NCBI GenBank assembly: GCA_946479785.1
Contig: CAMLHQ010000004.1
Span: forward strand, 1 to 64,000
Reading direction: 5' to 3'
From: an uncultured Nitrospira sp.
GTDB taxonomy: Bacteria; Nitrospirota; Nitrospiria; Nitrospirales; Nitrospiraceae
DNA: 64,000 nt
Shown piece after piece: positions 33,765 through 42,024 of the stretch. Below the pieces are notes generated by a model. It saw only the letters and a program-made list of their open reading frames with translations, did no database searches and was not told where the DNA came from. A program made the position numbers and the translations under genes. Within the stretch, counting starts at the first letter, position 1; the number at the start of each line of letters is the position of its first letter.

Positions 33765-35318
33765 ATGGCCAGCATCAAGCGGGCGCTGATCAGCGTTTCA
33801 GATAAGACGGGGGTGGTCGATCTGGCCAAGGGGTTGGAAGCCCTCGGCGCGGAGATTTTGTCCACGGGTGGAACTGCGAAAGCCCTGCGCGATGCCGGGG
33901 TGAAAGTGACGGACGTGGCGGCCTATACAGGCTCACCTGAAATTCTCGATGGCCGCGTCAAGACCTTGCATCCGAAAATCCATGGCGGTTTGCTCGGTCG
34001 GCGGTCGGTTCCGGCCCATGTTGACCAGATGAAGCAGCACAATATCGGCCCGATCGATATCGTCGTGGTCAATCTTTATCCGTTTGAATCCACAATCTCA
34101 AAACCGAATTGCCACTTTGATGATGCCATTGAAAACATCGATATCGGAGGCCCCTCGATGCTCCGTTCGGCGGCAAAGAACCATGAAGATGTGCTCGTCG
34201 TCGTCGATCCGGCCGACTACCAGCGGGTCCTTAATGCCGCGAAGGACAACACCGTCACCCGCGCACTCCGCCGCGAATTGGCCATGAAGGTCTTTCAGCA
34301 CACGGCGCGCTATGACAGTGTAATCGCCGCCTATCTTGAAAAGCAGCTCCAGGGTGGAGACGTGAAATTCCCCAAGGTGTTGTCGCTGCAATATGAATTG
34401 GGCGAGGCGCTGCGCTATGGCGAGAACCCGCACCAGCAGGGCGCATTCTATCGCGAGCTGCATTCGAACGAGCCGTCTGTTTCACGCGGAAAGATCCTGC
34501 ACGGCAAGGCGATGTCGTACAACAATTTCCTCGATGCGAACTCGGCGCTGGAGTTGGCGAAGGAGTATGACGAAACCGCAGTGGCGATCATTAAACACAA
34601 CAATCCCTGCGGTGTGGCGTTGGGCGCGACACCAGTCGAAGCCTATGTCAAGGCGCGGGAAACCGATCCGATTTCGGCCTTCGGGGGGGTGATCGCGTTC
34701 AATCGTCCGGTGGATTTGGCTGCCGCAAAGGAAATTACCTCGACGTTTGTCGAAGTCGTGATTGCTCCGGGGTTTGCCGAAGATGCCCTGGCGGAGCTGA
34801 AACGGAAGAAAGACCTTCGCCTGCTCGACGTCGGACCGCTGACCAAAGTGAAACAGGAAGGCTACGATCTGAAAAAGCTTGTCGGCGGGTTGATCGTTCA
34901 AGATCGGGATCTGGGCACGCTGTCGGATTTACGCGCGCTCCCTGTGCCGACGGTGCGGAAGCCGACCGATGAAGAATATGCTGCCTGCGCTTTCGCCTGG
35001 AAAGTCTGCAAGCATGTGAAGTCCAACGCCATCATCTATGCCAAGCCCGGTCAGACGGTCGGCATCGGCGCCGGTCAAATGAGCCGTGTGGACAGTGTGA
35101 AGCTGGCCGCGATGAAAGCCCAGATGCCGGTGAAGGGCTGTGTGATGGCTTCCGATGCCTTCTTCCCGTTCCGTGATGGTGTCGACGCGGCAGCGCAGGC
35201 GGGGATTACCGCGGTCATTCAGCCCGGTGGCTCGATTCGCGATGCGGAAATCGTCAAGGCTGCGGATGAGCATGGGCTGGCCATGATTATGACCGGCATG
35301 CGCCACTTCCGCCACTGA
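33765..35318 (+). CDS. purH: Bifunctional AICAR formyltransferase / IMP cyclohydrolase
   Basis: 517 aa, normal length. Catalyses the last two steps of IMP synthesis. The N-terminal IMP cyclohydrolase (MGS-like) domain shows [19 protein letters not shown] and STGGTAKAL. The C-terminal AICAR transformylase shows [63 protein letters not shown] and [17 protein letters not shown]. An AAGGAG Shine-Dalgarno precedes the ATG. purD follows after a 156-bp gap that contains an inverted-end element. Confidence 0.99.
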   Translation: MASIKRALISVSDKTGVVDLAKGLEALGAEILSTGGTAKALRDAGVKVTDVAAYTGSPEILDGRVKTLHPKIHGGLLGRRSVPAHVDQMKQHNIGPIDIVVVNLYPFESTISKPNCHFDDAIENIDIGGPSMLRSAAKNHEDVLVVVDPADYQRVLNAAKDNTVTRALRRELAMKVFQHTARYDSVIAAYLEKQLQGGDVKFPKVLSLQYELGEALRYGENPHQQGAFYRELHSNEPSVSRGKILHGKAMSYNNFLDANSALELAKEYDETAVAIIKHNNPCGVALGATPVEAYVKARETDPISAFGGVIAFNRPVDLAAAKEITSTFVEVVIAPGFAEDALAELKRKKDLRLLDVGPLTKVKQEGYDLKKLVGGLIVQDRDLGTLSDLRALPVPTVRKPTDEEYAACAFAWKVCKHVKSNAIIYAKPGQTVGIGAGQMSRVDSVKLAAMKAQMPVKGCVMASDAFFPFRDGVDAAAQAGITAVIQPGGSIRDAEIVKAADEHGLAMIMTGMRHFRH

Positions 35319-35319
35319 C

Positions 35320-35447
35320 GGATGTTGAAACGCCCTTCCCGCTTCGTTCTCGCATCGCTCAACGCCTCGACGTACCCACACCCGTACGCCTCGGCATTTC
35401 GCTCGCTGCGGCTTCGCTGGACGGCTGGACAGGCCGTTTGAACATCC
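35320..35447. repeat. Intergenic element with 13-bp terminal inverted repeats
   Basis: The left end GGATGTTGAAACG (35320-35332) and right end CGTTTGAACATCC (35435-35447) are inverted repeats matching at 12 of 13 positions. The roughly 100-bp interior is GC-rich, carries two direct copies of ACGCCTCG and a short CGTAC/GTACG stem, and has no ORF. It begins 2 nt after the purH stop codon and ends 27 nt before purD. The structure suggests a small non-autonomous or REP/MITE-like repeat, or a large hairpin between purH and purD. Confidence 0.5.
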
Positions 35448-35474
35448 TATTTCGATAGACCGGAAGATGCCTTG

Positions 35475-36749
35475 ATGAAGATTCTCGTGGTCGGCAGTGG
35501 CGGGCGCGAGCATGCGATGGTCTGGAAGCTTGCGCAGAGTCCGCGTAAGCCGCAACTCTTCTGCGCGCCGGGAAATGCGGGAATTGAATCGCTTGCTACC
35601 TGCATGCCGATCAAGGCCGATGACATCGCCGGCTTGAAGGATTTCGTTCAGAAGGAGCGCATCGATTTGACGGTGGTAGGTCCGGAAGCGCCGTTGGCAT
35701 TGGGTATTGCCGATGAGTTCCGCAAGGCCAAGTTCAAGATCTTCGGGCCGACCAAGCGGGCGGCGCGGCTTGAAGCCAGTAAGATTTTCTCGAAAGACAT
35801 CATGGCTCAAGCCGGGGTACGCACGGCGGGCTCGAAGTCGTTCGACAAGCTGGCGGAGGCGTTGGCCTATGTGGAGCGGCACGCATTGCCGGTCGTGATC
35901 AAGGCTGATGGATTGGCTCAAGGCAAAGGCGTCATCATTGCGACGACGCGTGAGCAAGCGCGTGAGGCCATCGTCGATTCAATGGAGAAAGCGGTATTTG
36001 GGCAGGCGGGGAAGCAGGTATTGATCGAGCAGTTTCTCGAAGGAGAGGAGTTGACGATCATGGCCTTTACCGATGGCCGAACCGTGGCGCCCATGTTGCC
36101 CGCACAGGACCACAAGCGGATCGGGGATGGCGATACCGGATTGAATACCGGCGGCATGGGGGCCTATTGTCCCGCGCCACTTGGGACACCTGCGCTGTGT
36201 GAGCAGGTCATGCGGGAAATCTTGCAGCCGGTCGTGGACACCATGTCGCGGTTAGGCTCGCCGTTTCAGGGAGTCCTGTACGCCGGTCTGATGATCGTCA
36301 AAGGGGTCCCTTACGTATTGGAGTTCAACGCACGGATGGGTGACCCGGAGACTCAGGTGGTGTTGCCGCTGCTCAAAACTGATTTCATCGACGTGGTCGA
36401 GGCGGTTGTGGAACATCGGCTCGACCAGCTGCGCGTCGAATGGCTCGACGACCATACGGTCTGTGTCGTGATGACTTCGGGCGGCTATCCGGGCGCCTAC
36501 CAGAATGGATTTCCTATCAGTGGATTGGATCGCACCGAAGTGGGAGACGCAACCATCTTTCATGCCGGGACCACCAAGAAGAATCACGAGATCGTCACGG
36601 CTGGCGGGCGCGTCTTGGGAATCACCGGTCGCGGGAAGACGTTAGCGGAGGCGCAGGCTACGGCGTATCGTACCACCAAGACGATTTCATTCAACGGCTG
36701 TCATTATCGGCACGATATCGCTCATCGGGCTCTGACACCGCGTTCCTAA
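35475..36749 (+). CDS. purD: Phosphoribosylamine-glycine ligase
   Basis: 424-aa ATP-grasp enzyme making GAR from phosphoribosylamine and glycine. Seen: MKILVVGSGGREHAMVWKL, GPEAPLALGIADEFR, HALPVVIKADGLAQGKGVII (ATP-grasp), EGEELTIMAFTDGRTV, GDTGLNTGGMGAYCPAP and YVLEFNARMGDPETQVVLP (metal ligands Glu and Asn). ATG at 35475 rather than the TTG one codon earlier. Downstream of purH and upstream of a threonylcarbamoyl-AMP synthase gene. Confidence 0.99.
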   Translation: MKILVVGSGGREHAMVWKLAQSPRKPQLFCAPGNAGIESLATCMPIKADDIAGLKDFVQKERIDLTVVGPEAPLALGIADEFRKAKFKIFGPTKRAARLEASKIFSKDIMAQAGVRTAGSKSFDKLAEALAYVERHALPVVIKADGLAQGKGVIIATTREQAREAIVDSMEKAVFGQAGKQVLIEQFLEGEELTIMAFTDGRTVAPMLPAQDHKRIGDGDTGLNTGGMGAYCPAPLGTPALCEQVMREILQPVVDTMSRLGSPFQGVLYAGLMIVKGVPYVLEFNARMGDPETQVVLPLLKTDFIDVVEAVVEHRLDQLRVEWLDDHTVCVVMTSGGYPGAYQNGFPISGLDRTEVGDATIFHAGTTKKNHEIVTAGGRVLGITGRGKTLAEAQATAYRTTKTISFNGCHYRHDIAHRALTPRS

Positions 36750-36771
36750 CCGGTTTGATTCATATCGACAG

Positions 36772-37422
36772 ATGGCGGCTATCGCATCCTATTCGGTCAC
36801 TGGACTTGAAAGTCTCTCGCAACGGGTCAAGACCATCACCCAGCGTGGTGGAATTGTCGCGATCCCCACGGAGACCTATTATGGTCTCGGCGTCGATCCG
36901 TTTAATCAGAAGGCGGTGGATCGATTGCTTGCCGCCAAGGGTCGAGAAAACGGAAGACCGATCCTCGTCTTAATTGGTTCGTTGGAACAGCTGTCATTGT
37001 TCGTGCAGGTGGTCCCGTCCGTCGCGTCGATCTTGGTCGATGCGTTTTGGCCGGGACCGTTGACCATCCTCTTTCCCGCGCATCCCTCCTTGCCCCGCGA
37101 TTTGACGGCCGGGACCGGGCTAGTTGGCGTCCGGCTCAGTTCCTGTCAGCCCTTGCGCGAATTACTGCAGCGTGTTGGACCCCTAACGGGAACCAGCGCC
37201 AATCGCAGCGGGACTCCGCCGGCTCAGACGGCAGAGGCTGTGCAGGAAGCACTGGAGGACGAGGTGGAGCTGATTGTCGATGCCGGGCCGACGCCGGGAG
37301 GATTGCCTTCGACGGTGGTCGAGGCGCATGAATCACCCCGAATCATCCGTGAGGGAGCGATCGAGCGTGCGGCGATCGAGGCCACACTCGGTGCGAGAGG
37401 ATTTTTCCTCAACGTTTCATAA
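36772..37422 (+). CDS. L-threonylcarbamoyladenylate synthase (Sua5/YrdC/TsaC family)
   Basis: A 216-aa YrdC-domain protein that makes threonylcarbamoyl-AMP for t6A modification of tRNA. Seen: GGIVAIPTETYYGLGVDPFN, KGRENGRPILVLIGS, FWPGPLTILFPA, VGVRLSSCQPLRELL and PLTGTSANRSGTPPA, all family hallmarks; there is no C-terminal Sua5 domain, so it is TsaC-like in size. It follows purD by 22 nt. Confidence 0.95.
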   Translation: MAAIASYSVTGLESLSQRVKTITQRGGIVAIPTETYYGLGVDPFNQKAVDRLLAAKGRENGRPILVLIGSLEQLSLFVQVVPSVASILVDAFWPGPLTILFPAHPSLPRDLTAGTGLVGVRLSSCQPLRELLQRVGPLTGTSANRSGTPPAQTAEAVQEALEDEVELIVDAGPTPGGLPSTVVEAHESPRIIREGAIERAAIEATLGARGFFLNVS

Positions 37423-37474
37423 ATGTGATATACAGCAGACCCAGCAGTGCTGCCTAATGACAAGGAGGGGATCG

Positions 37475-37903
37475 ATGCCAATCCGTCGTGCGGTGCAGAT
37501 GGGAAGAGCAGCAGGGCTTGTGATCGCAGTGGCGGTGATGCTATCCGGATGCGATTACTGGCCGCCGGCGCTTCAGACGCAGATCGAACAGCTGCGGTCT
37601 GAGCTCCAAGCGGTGACAATGGAGAAGGCGCAGCTGCAAAATCAGATGGCTTCGCTCACCAAAGCGAAGGACGATCTGCAAATCCAAGTGGAAGATCTCA
37701 GCCGTACGAACCGCGATAAGAGTACGATGATCGCGAGTCTCCAGAGCAGCGTGACCGCCCTTCAAGAGCGGTTGGCGAAGTCCTCAAAGCCAGCCGCGGC
37801 GAAGGCCACCGGCACCAAGACGGCGACCAAACCAGCCGTCAAGACGACCCAGAAAGCGCCGGCAAAGAAAAAGACCGCGACGAAATCTGTGGTCGTGCGA
37901 TAA
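37475..37903 (+). CDS. Coiled-coil lipoprotein with Lys/Ala/Thr-rich tail
   Basis: 142 aa. Lipoprotein signal with Cys at about residue 26 (AVAVMLSGCDYWPP), then a heptad coiled coil over about residues 35-95 (IEQLRSELQAVTMEKAQLQN), and a basic tail of Lys, Ala and Thr (KATGTKTATKPAVKTTQKAP) that resembles histone-like or cell-wall-binding low-complexity tails. AAGGAGGGG precedes the ATG. Unknown function; perhaps a periplasmic spacer between membrane and wall. Confidence 0.75.
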   Translation: MPIRRAVQMGRAAGLVIAVAVMLSGCDYWPPALQTQIEQLRSELQAVTMEKAQLQNQMASLTKAKDDLQIQVEDLSRTNRDKSTMIASLQSSVTALQERLAKSSKPAAAKATGTKTATKPAVKTTQKAPAKKKTATKSVVVR

Positions 37904-37918
37904 GGAAAGATCCCAGCG

Positions 37919-38284
37919 TTATTTGTCCGAGGATTTTGTAGTCGACGAGCTCGGAGTGGGCGTCGAACTGCTCGACGGGCTGCTTGCCGGTGTAGAGGAT
38001 GTGCTCGAGGGAGTGGATGTCGTCGAGGCTGTTGAGCCTGAGGGTGCCTCTTTTTTCTCTCCGCCAGTCGCGGCGCTTTTCTCACTTTCTGAGGGCGGCT
38101 TCATTTTGTTGGAGTAATCAGTCACATACCAGCCGCTTCCTTTAAACATAATCCCGGGCGAAGAGATGAGCCGGCGAACAGGTTTTCCGCATCGTTCGCA
38201 CGCGGCAATCGGATCGTCCTTGATGCTTTGTTTGACTTCAAATTTGTATGAACACGTGTCGCACTGATACTCGTAAATCGGCAC
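37919..38284 (-). CDS. FmdB-family zinc ribbon protein
   Basis: 121 aa. The N-terminal zinc ribbon has CDTC (residues about 8-11) and CERC (about 29-32), within PIYEYQCDTC and ACERCGKPVRRLISSPG, the FmdB family pattern. The C-terminal 50 residues are a low-complexity Ser/Thr/Pro tail, common in this family. The start is a GTG at 38284 with AGGAGGG upstream. It follows the aminotransferase gene by 31 nt. FmdB proteins were linked to regulation of the formamidase operon; here the role is unknown. Confidence 0.92.
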   Translation of the reverse strand: MPIYEYQCDTCSYKFEVKQSIKDDPIAACERCGKPVRRLISSPGIMFKGSGWYVTDYSNKMKPPSESEKSAATGGEKKEAPSGSTASTTSTPSSTSSTPASSPSSSSTPTPSSSTTKSSDK

Positions 38285-38315
38285 GGATATCCCTCCTGCT
38301 TCTGTTTCACTCCTC

Positions 38316-39509
38316 TTAGGTCAGTTTCTTCAATGCCAGTCCCAAACGATCCAGCCCTCTGGTGATCATCTCCATACTGGTGGCATAAGACAGCCGGATA
38401 TGTTCCTGACTGCCGAACGGTTCGCCGGGAACCGCGGCTATGTGGGCATCTTTCAAGAGATAGGTGGCGAGATCCGTGGGCGAATTAATCGAACCAGTCG
38501 GCCCTCGCTTGCCGAGGACGCCCTTGATATTGGGGAACGCATAGAAGGCGCCCCCGGGCATCCGGCAGGATACCCCGGGAATTTTGTTCAGCCCTTCCAC
38601 AATCGCCCGCCGCCGCCGATCGAACTCCGCGACCATCTGTTTGGTAAACGGCTCGCCGAATCGCAGCGCTGCCACCGCCGCCTTTTGCGAAATCGAGCAG
38701 GCATTCGACGTACTCTGGCTTTGAATGTTTCCCATAGCCGTAATGAGGTCTTTGGGGCCCGCCGCATAGCCGATCCGCCACCCGGTCATGGCATAAGCTT
38801 TTGAAACGCCGTTGATGACGACGGTGCGGGCGGCAATCTCCGGTCCCAGCGTCGCGATGCTGATGTGGGTCGCGCCGTCGTAGATGATTTTTTCATAGAT
38901 CTCGTCGGAGATCACCAGAATGTCGTGTCGGACGGCGATGGCCGCAATCTGTTCGAGCATCTTGCGGCCATAGGTGGCACCGGTAGGATTGCACGGGCTG
39001 TTGATGATCAGTGCTTTCGTCTTCGGAGTAATGCGCCGTTCCAATTCAGCCGGTTGAATGGCATAGTCCTCTGCTTCCTTGGTCGGCAGCAGGACGGCCG
39101 TCGCATCATTCAAAAGGGCCTGATCCGAATACGAGACCCAATAGGGGGTCGGGATGATGATTTCGTCGCCGGCTTCCAACAAGGCTTCCGCCAGATTGTA
39201 GAGAGAATGCTTTGCACCACAAGAGACAAGTACTTGGGACTTCTCATACTGGAGTCCCTGCTCGATCTTGAGCTTGTCGACGATCGCGCCACGCAATTCG
39301 TCGATGCCGGATGACGGCGTGTACTTGGTAAATCCCGATCGAATGGCGACTTCTGCCGCCGCCTTGACTGGCTCCGGCGTATCGAAATCCGGTTCACCGG
39401 TCGAAAAGTCGATGACGTCGATGCCTTGCGCCGCCATGGCTTTGGCGGTCGCGGCCATTGCCAGCGTCGGCGAGGGAGCAATGCGACTGACGCGCGTGGC
39501 GAGTTTCAT
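38316..39509 (-). CDS. Class I aminotransferase (aspartate/prephenate aminotransferase type)
   Basis: 397-aa fold-type I PLP enzyme. Seen: DVIDFSTGEPDFDTPEPV, KYTPSSGIDELRGAI, the PLP-contact segment INSPCNPTGATYG, ISDEIYEKIIYDG, the lysine motif NGVSKAYAMTGWRIGYAAGP and the C-terminal RLSYATSMEMI with the substrate-carboxylate Arg. This matches subgroup 1-beta aspartate aminotransferases, some of which also transaminate prephenate. It starts with a 4-bp overlap on coaD. Confidence 0.95.
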   Translation of the reverse strand: MKLATRVSRIAPSPTLAMAATAKAMAAQGIDVIDFSTGEPDFDTPEPVKAAAEVAIRSGFTKYTPSSGIDELRGAIVDKLKIEQGLQYEKSQVLVSCGAKHSLYNLAEALLEAGDEIIIPTPYWVSYSDQALLNDATAVLLPTKEAEDYAIQPAELERRITPKTKALIINSPCNPTGATYGRKMLEQIAAIAVRHDILVISDEIYEKIIYDGATHISIATLGPEIAARTVVINGVSKAYAMTGWRIGYAAGPKDLITAMGNIQSQSTSNACSISQKAAVAALRFGEPFTKQMVAEFDRRRRAIVEGLNKIPGVSCRMPGGAFYAFPNIKGVLGKRGPTGSINSPTDLATYLLKDAHIAAVPGEPFGSQEHIRLSYATSMEMITRGLDRLGLALKKLT

Positions 39510-39994
39510 GGTTTGAGACTCCGAATGCGAGCTTGCAGGCGGCGCGCGACTTCTGGATGGAGAAACGCCGTCAGCGAGCCGCCGTGGTTCGCCACGTCCT
39601 TAATAATCGTGGAGGACAAGTATGAATATTCCTCGCTCGACATCAAGAAGACTGTCTCGACCTGTTTGGCCAGTTTGCGGTTGATGAGCGCCATTTGAAA
39701 TTCGTGTTCGAAATCCGAAATGGCCCGGAGTCCGCGAATGATGGCTTGGGCGCCGGATCGCTGCACATGGTCGACCAGCAAGCCCTCGAACGTGACGACT
39801 TCCACCTGACCAATATCTTTTAACACCAACTTCACCATCTCCAACCGTTCCGCCAAATTGAAGAGCGAATGTTTGGACGGGTTCGGTGCCACGGCCACCA
39901 TCACTTTATCAAATACCCGTAGGCTACGCGTGATGATGTCCGTGTGGCCGTGCGTGATGGGATCGAATGTGCCAGGATAGATGCCGATTTTCAT
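39506..39994 (-). CDS. coaD: Phosphopantetheine adenylyltransferase
   Basis: 162 aa, normal length. Makes dephospho-CoA from 4'-phosphopantetheine and ATP. Seen: IGIYPGTFDPITHGHTDII with the HxGH-type nucleotidyl-transfer motif, the substrate-binding GLLVDHVQRSGAQAIIRGLR and the C-terminal YSYLSSTIIKDVANHGG. It overlaps both the upstream rsmD and the downstream aminotransferase gene by 4 bp, a tightly coupled unit. The rsmD-coaD pairing is common in bacteria. Confidence 0.98.
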   Translation of the reverse strand: MKIGIYPGTFDPITHGHTDIITRSLRVFDKVMVAVAPNPSKHSLFNLAERLEMVKLVLKDIGQVEVVTFEGLLVDHVQRSGAQAIIRGLRAISDFEHEFQMALINRKLAKQVETVFLMSSEEYSYLSSTIIKDVANHGGSLTAFLHPEVARRLQARIRSLKP

Positions 39995-40563
39995 AAGGTT
40001 GACCTGACTTGCATAGACGGACCGTACATGAAGAGCGCCGTATCGCCATAATCATAACGACGAATCAAAGTCGCCCGGTCCGTAGCGGTTGGGAGTTTCG
40101 CACGGGCATCCTGTTCGATGACCATGACGGCATCCTCTGCCAGCAGGCCGATTCCCCAACTTCCCAGCACCAGGTCGACAGCCTCTTTGACCGCATAAGG
40201 GGGATCGGCGAATAGGACATCATAGGGGCCGTTCCACCACTGCGGTCGCTGTAAAAACGTTTGTGTCAGACCGACGCGCAGGTGCGCCTGCTCGAGCAGT
40301 CCACAGGTTGTGAGATTTTTTCGCATCACTTGCACCGCTTTCGGGTCCGACTCGACAAAGGTCACGACCGCCGCTCCGCGACTCAACGCCTCTATTCCCA
40401 CGGCTCCCGTTCCGGCATAGAGATCGAGAAACCGGCCGCCGAGGATACGAGTTCCAAGTATCGAGAAGAGCGCCTCGCGCACCTTATCCGACGTGGGACG
40501 AAGCGACGTCCCCTGTGGCCCACTTAGGCGTCGACCTCGGTGGGAACCGGCGATGACTCGCAT
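39991..40563 (-). CDS. rsmD: 16S rRNA (guanine(966)-N(2))-methyltransferase
   Basis: 190-aa SAM-dependent methyltransferase acting on G966 of 16S rRNA. Seen: MRVIAGSHRGRRL at the N-terminus, TSDKVREALFSIL, the SAM motif FLDLYAGTGAVGIEALSRGA and the catalytic DPPY in VLFADPPYAVKEA. First gene of the rsmD-coaD-aminotransferase-fmdB run. Roughly 280 bp upstream (40564-40846) hold no gene that I can support. Confidence 0.97.
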   Translation of the reverse strand: MRVIAGSHRGRRLSGPQGTSLRPTSDKVREALFSILGTRILGGRFLDLYAGTGAVGIEALSRGAAVVTFVESDPKAVQVMRKNLTTCGLLEQAHLRVGLTQTFLQRPQWWNGPYDVLFADPPYAVKEAVDLVLGSWGIGLLAEDAVMVIEQDARAKLPTATDRATLIRRYDYGDTALFMYGPSMQVRSTL

Positions 40564-40817
40564 AGGATCAGGTGAGAGGCATTTCTGAAGTGCCAGACTC
40601 TAACATAGCGTTTTTGAAGGGGTCAAGCTGAGCGGAGCACGATCAAGGCCGGCAGGGTCCGTGAAGCAAAAATGGTTGGCGTGATTGGGAAGTTCAGGAG
40701 TGAATTGGTGCCATTTTGACGCTGAGCATTAGGCTGACTATAATCCTGGACCGTGACTGTGGGGTGAGGCGAGAGGGCCTTAGCAGCTGATGAGGTGTGT
40801 TGGTCGGCAGAACCCAA

Positions 40818-40841
40818 CGCTCGCGTCCGGAATCGCGAGCG
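40818..40841 (-). terminator. GC-rich hairpin after the zinc-ribbon gene
   Basis: CGCTCGCG (40818-40825) and CGCGAGCG (40834-40841) form a perfect 8-bp stem with an 8-nt loop, starting 5 nt past the stop codon of the minus-strand gene at 40847. There is no clear T-run after it on that strand, so it may slow or protect the transcript rather than end it. Confidence 0.35.
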
Positions 40842-40846
40842 GATCG

Positions 40847-41041
40847 TCAGCGAGTCGCCACTGATGGCTGTGCCGGCTGGACAGGCTGCGCATCGCGAGC
40901 CGCCAAGCTCTTCCGCCGATTGTTGGAGATGGTGCGATCGATGATCGCGCCGCAGTTGATGCACTTCCATGCATAGAAAATCAGAAAGAAGTCGGAGAAC
41001 CGCTCGAGCATCATGAGCCCTTTGCACTTCGGACATTCCAT
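40847..41041 (-). CDS. Small zinc-ribbon protein (64 aa)
   Basis: MECPKCKGLMML at the N-terminus and KCINCGAII near residue 30 give two CxxC pairs, a small zinc ribbon. Between them is an aromatic hydrophobic stretch (SDFFLIFYAWK). The tail is basic and then Pro/Gln-rich. ATG at 41041 has GGGAGGAA upstream. Similar small zinc ribbons are common beside rRNA or DNA genes, but no function is known. Confidence 0.7.
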   Translation of the reverse strand: MECPKCKGLMMLERFSDFFLIFYAWKCINCGAIIDRTISNNRRKSLAARDAQPVQPAQPSVATR

Positions 41042-41128
41042 CGATTCCTCCCTGGTTGCGACGTGCACAGCTGGGAGCGTACCAAAGCAAGAGCCGAACC
41101 AATTTTTGTCGTTACGTAATTTCAACAT

Positions 41129-41170
41129 CTTAGGGGGTACGTATTTGTTACCAGGGGCTCCTTAGGGGGT
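41129..41170 (+). promoter_or_regulatory. Direct repeat upstream of radC
   Basis: CTTAGGGGGT occurs at 41129-41138 and again at 41161-41170, exactly 32 bp apart, about three helical turns. This spacing on one face of DNA suggests a binding site for a dimeric or tandem regulator. No LexA-type box is visible. It sits 56-97 nt upstream of the radC start. Confidence 0.3.
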
Positions 41171-41225
41171 CTCCCGTTAGTACAAAAACGTTCAACGTGT
41201 CATATTTTTGTTCGGGGAGGACCAG

Positions 41226-41945
41226 GTGGGTAGAAAGACAGCCGGGCAAGGCATCACCCAATGGCCGGAAACTGAACGCCCGCGAGAACGGCTCCTTGCG
41301 CAAGGAGCCGTTGCGCTGACCGATGCGCAACTCCTGGCCATTCTTCTTCGAGTCGGCCGGCGCCGATCGTCCGCCGTCCAAGTCGGCATCGAAATTCTCG
41401 ATCACCTCGGCGGTGTTGCCGGATTGGCGCGCTGCGGCATCGATGAACTGTGCGCGGTGCCCGGCGTAGGGGCGGCCAAAGCCGCGCAATTGAAAGCGGC
41501 ATTGGAGCTCGGCAAACGCGCGCTCGCATCCCCACTTTCAAAAGGAACGAAAATCTCCTCCAGCCGCGATCTCTTCGAGCATTACCATCCGGCCTTGCGG
41601 GACCTGCGCCACGAAATCTTCAAAGTCGTGCTGTTGGACGCGAAGCATGCCATCGTGCGCGACGCCACCGTTTCCGAAGGCAGCTTGACGCTCAGCATCG
41701 TGCATCCTCGTGAAGTCTTCACCATGGCGGTAAAAGAATCCGCCGCGGCCGTGATTTTTCTGCACAACCATCCCAGCGGCGATCCAACGCCCAGCCAAGA
41801 AGATCGCGTCCTGACGGCCCGATTGGTTTCGGCAGGGGAGGTGCTGGGAATCAGGGTGCTGGACCATATCGTCGTCGGTGACGGACGGTACGTCAGTTTT
41901 GCCGATCAAGGCTGGCTGAGCGAGAGTTGTCGAGTCGAGCCATGA
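41226..41945 (+). CDS. radC: RadC family JAB/MPN-domain protein
   Basis: 239 aa. N-terminal HhH segment (IDELCAVPGVGAAKAAQLKA) and a C-terminal MPN/JAMM domain with metal motif VIFLHNHPSGDPTPSQEDR, plus ILDHIVVGDGRYVSFADQG. The catalytic residues of a JAMM metalloprotease are present. Despite the name, the family's role in DNA repair is uncertain. GTG at 41226 has GGAGG 5 nt upstream; the open frame runs slightly further back. Confidence 0.95.
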   Translation: MGRKTAGQGITQWPETERPRERLLAQGAVALTDAQLLAILLRVGRRRSSAVQVGIEILDHLGGVAGLARCGIDELCAVPGVGAAKAAQLKAALELGKRALASPLSKGTKISSSRDLFEHYHPALRDLRHEIFKVVLLDAKHAIVRDATVSEGSLTLSIVHPREVFTMAVKESAAAVIFLHNHPSGDPTPSQEDRVLTARLVSAGEVLGIRVLDHIVVGDGRYVSFADQGWLSESCRVEP

Positions 41946-42024
41946 GCGAGAGGAGTCATTCGTGAGCGAAACGTAAACCATGACGGAAGGCACCTTTGCC
42001 TTTCGCTTGACGAAGGAGGCCCCC

